From NCBI GenBank assembly GCA_022496805.1, contig CM040092.1, positions 14,898,113 through 14,962,112 of the forward strand: 64,000 nucleotides of DNA, written 5' to 3'. Numbering within the stretch: position 1 is the stretch's first letter; each line of letters opens with the position of its first letter. Both the position numbers and the translations under genes were made by a program. The notes below the pieces were generated by a model, which worked only from the letters and a program-made list of their open reading frames with translations, ran no database searches and was not told where the DNA came from. Below are positions 61,301 to 64,000 of the stretch, piece by piece. Source of the DNA: Pohlia nutans (Eukaryota; Streptophyta; Bryopsida; Bryales; Mniaceae).

Positions 61301-64000
61301 CCTAATTTGAATCTAATGCGTTCAGGCACATGCGACACCCCTGATGACGATATTTAGTCTCGTTTGAATCTTAAGGGGTGAGGCACATCCCACACCCCTC
61401 ATGATGATTTTTTGCCTAATTTGAATCTAATGCGTTCAGGCACATGCGACACCCCTGATGACGATATTTAGTCTCGTTTGAATCTTAAGGGGTGAGGCAC
61501 ATGCCACACCCCTCATGACGATATTTTGCCCCGTTTGAATCTTAAGGGGTGAGGCACATGCCACACCCCTCATGACGATTTTTTGCCTAGTTTGAATCTT
61601 AAGGGGTGAGGCACATGCCACACTCCTCATGACGATATTTTGCTTAGTTTGAATATTCAGAAGTGAGGCACATGCCTTAGCCCCCATGACGATATTTTGC
61701 CTCGTTTGAATCTTAGGGGGTGAGGCACATGCCCCACCCATGATAACAATATTTTGCCTAATTTGAATCTTAAGGGATGAGGCACATGCCACACCCCTAA
61801 TGACGATATTTTGCCAAGTTTGAATCTTAAAGGGTAAGGCACATGCCACACCTCTCATGACGATATTTTGACTCATTTAAATTTTAAGGGGTGAGGCACA
61901 TGCCACACCCCTCTAACGATATTTTGCCAAGTTTGAATCTTAAGGGGTGCGGCACATGCCACACCCCTCATGAGGATATTTTGCCTAGTATGAATCTTAA
62001 GGGGTGAGGAACATGCCAGACTCCTCATGATCATATTTTGTCTGGTTTTAATGTTAAAGGGTGAGGCACATGCCACATCCTTTATGACGATATTTTTGCC
62101 TAGTTTGAATCTTAAGGGGTGAGGCACATCCCACACCCCTCATGACGAAATATTGCCTCGTTTGAATCTTAAGGGGTGAGGCTGATGCGATACCTCTCTT
62201 GACGATATTTTGGCTAGTTTGTATCTTAAGGGGTTAGGCACATGCCACACCCCTCATGACGATATTTTGCCTAGTTTGAATCTTGAGGGGTGAGGCACAT
62301 GCCACAGTCCTCATAACGATATTTTGCTTAGTTTGAATCTTAAAGGGTGAGGCACATGCCATTCCCTCATAACGATATTTTGCGTCGTTTGAATCTTAAG
62401 GGGTGAGGCGCATGCCACACCCCTCATGACGATATTTTGCCTCGTTTGAATCTTAAGGGGTGAGGCACATGCTACACCATTCATGACGATATTTTGCCTA
62501 GTTTGAATCTTAAAGGGTGAGGCTCATGCCATTCCCTCATAACGATATTTTGCCTCGTTTGAATCTTAAGGGCTGAGGCACATGCCACACCATTCATGAC
62601 GATATTATGCTTAGTTTGAATCTTAAGGAGTGAGGCGCATACCACACCCCTCTTGACGATATTTTGCCCAATTTGAATCTTAAGGGGTTAGGCACATGCC
62701 ATTCCCTCATAACGATATTTTGCCTCGTTTGAATCTTAAGGGTGAGGCACATGCCACACCTTTTATGACGATTTTTTGCCCAGTTTGAATCTTAAGGGGT
62801 GAGGCGCATGCCACACCCCTCATGACGATATTTTGCCTAGTTTGAATCTTAAGGGGTGAGGCTCATGCCATTCCCTCATAACGATATTTTGCCTCGTTTG
62901 AATCTTAAGGGGTGAGGCACATGCCACACCTTTCATGACGATTTTTTGCCCAGTTTGAATCTTAAGGGTTGAGGCGCATGCCACACCCCTTATGACGATA
63001 TTTTGCCTGGTTTGAATCTTAAGGGGTGAGGCTCATGCCATTCGCTCATAACGATATTTTGCCTAGTTTGAATCTTAAGGGGTGAGGCACATGCCACACC
63101 TCTCATGACGATATTTTGCCACATTTTAATCTTAAGAGGTGAGGCACATGCCACACCCCTCATGACGATATTTTGCCTCGTTTGAATCTTAAGGGGTGAG
63201 GCACATGCCACACCCCTTATGAAGATATTTTGCCCAGTTTGAATCTTAAGGGTTGAGGCGCATGCCACACCCCTTATGACGATATTTTGCCTGGTTTGAA
63301 TCTTAAGGGGTGAGGCTCATGCCATTCGCTCATAACGATATTTTGCCTAGTTTGAATCTTAAGGGGTGAGGTACATGCCACACCTCTCATGACGATATTT
63401 TGCCACATTTTAATCTTAAGGGGTGAGGCACATGCCACACCCCTCATGACGATATTTTGCCTCGTTTGAATCTTAAGGGGTGAGGCACATGCCACACCCC
63501 TCATGAGGATATTTTGTCTAGTTTGAATCTTAAGGGGTGCGGCACATGCCACACTTCTGATGACGATATTTTTGCCGAGTTTGAATCTTAAGGGGTGAGG
63601 CACATGCCACACCCCTGATGACGATATTTTGGCACGTTTGAATCTTAAGGGGTGAGGCACATCCTACAGCCCTCATGACGATATATTGCCTCGTTTGAAT
63701 CTTAAGGGGTGAGGTACATGCCTAACTCCTCATAATCATATTTTGCCTGGTTTACATCTTAAAGGATGAGGCACATGTCCCACCCATGATAACAATATTT
63801 TGCCTAATTTGAATCTTAAGGGATGAGGCACATGCCACACCCCTGATGACGATATTTTGCCAAGTTTGAATCTTAAAGGGTAAGGCACATGCCACACCCC
63901 TCATGACGATATTTTGCCTCGTATGAATCTTAAGGGGTGAGGCACATGCCACACCCCTCATGACGATATTTTGCCTAGTTTGAATCTTCAGGGGTGAGAC
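58380..64000. repeat. 57-bp satellite array, runs off the right edge
   Basis: About 95 units. The consensus includes AATCTTAAGGGGTGAGGCAC, ATGCCACACCCCTCATGACG and ATATTTTGCCTAGTTTG. The left edge (58380-58700) is irregular and diverged; the centre is more uniform. Higher-order duplications of 2, 4 and 5 units are visible (near 61310-61450, 58745-59090, 62970-63420). Each unit has the near-palindrome GGGGTGAGGCA-CA-TGCCACACCCC. Because 57 is divisible by 3, minus-strand frames stay open for up to 294 codons as a 19-residue repeat (MRGVACASPLKIQTRQNIV). These are not genes. Confidence 0.97.

Noticed and set aside
58747..63961. Long minus-strand open frames encoding a 19-residue repeat
   Set aside because: They follow from the 57-bp satellite period being a multiple of three, and are open in more than one frame. 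No start context, domain or conserved end.

Overview
The window looks like nuclear DNA of a land plant. It is very AT-rich, has long gene-poor stretches, introns, and DNA transposons of plant types (CACTA/EnSpm, hAT-like and Stowaway-like elements). The style of the one intact kinase, with its D-[FY]-E-C-S activation segment, suggests a non-seed plant (moss, lycophyte or fern), but that is inference; I cannot name the species. I see no bacterial features, CRISPR array or organelle genes.

Layout. 0-14 kb is a repeat graveyard. Its best part is a readable nest: a dispersed repeat (7.68 kb, resuming at 11.18 kb) hit by a Stowaway-like MITE (TA), which was hit by a CACTA element (8138-11181, AGT duplication), which was hit by a complete Tc1-like element (9058-10731, TA) with an intact 347-aa DD34E transposase. 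A decayed relative of that Tc1 forms a giant fold-back at 13134-14053. At 15.3-16.6 kb lies an intact plant protein kinase. At 20963-25764 is a 4.8-kb CACTA element with TGACTA/TAGTCA arrays, a relic of the CACTA protein carrying DUF4216, and a captured formin FH2 piece. From 27860 to 34924 I assemble a five-exon coiled-coil gene whose exon phases all fit; every intron carries MITEs or other repeats, and an exon-5 copy sits at 47.4 kb. 35-52 kb is mostly repeats: nested hAT-like and CACTA MITEs, a family with ends TTAACCCCTAAAGGACC, and several tandem arrays.

52.4-57.9 kb (minus strand) holds a large gene of about 1,140 codons. It is broken by three in-frame stops, an 11-bp duplication and a homopolymer shift. 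The protein has an AT-hook-like start, a ParB/DGQH-like middle, a region resembling a degenerate DNA methyltransferase, and an acidic tail with a basic NLS-like patch. It is the most intriguing coding locus here. Its probable leader lies near 57.4-57.86 kb, with an 80-bp satellite in the presumed intron. From about 58.4 kb to the right edge runs a 57-bp satellite. It shares a near-palindromic 24-bp module with the 80-bp repeat and, because 57 = 3 x 19, throws off long spurious open frames.

How parts work together: only the kinase, the coiled-coil gene and the Tc1 transposase look capable of making full proteins. The rest is transposon activity and decay. No operon or pathway links the genes.
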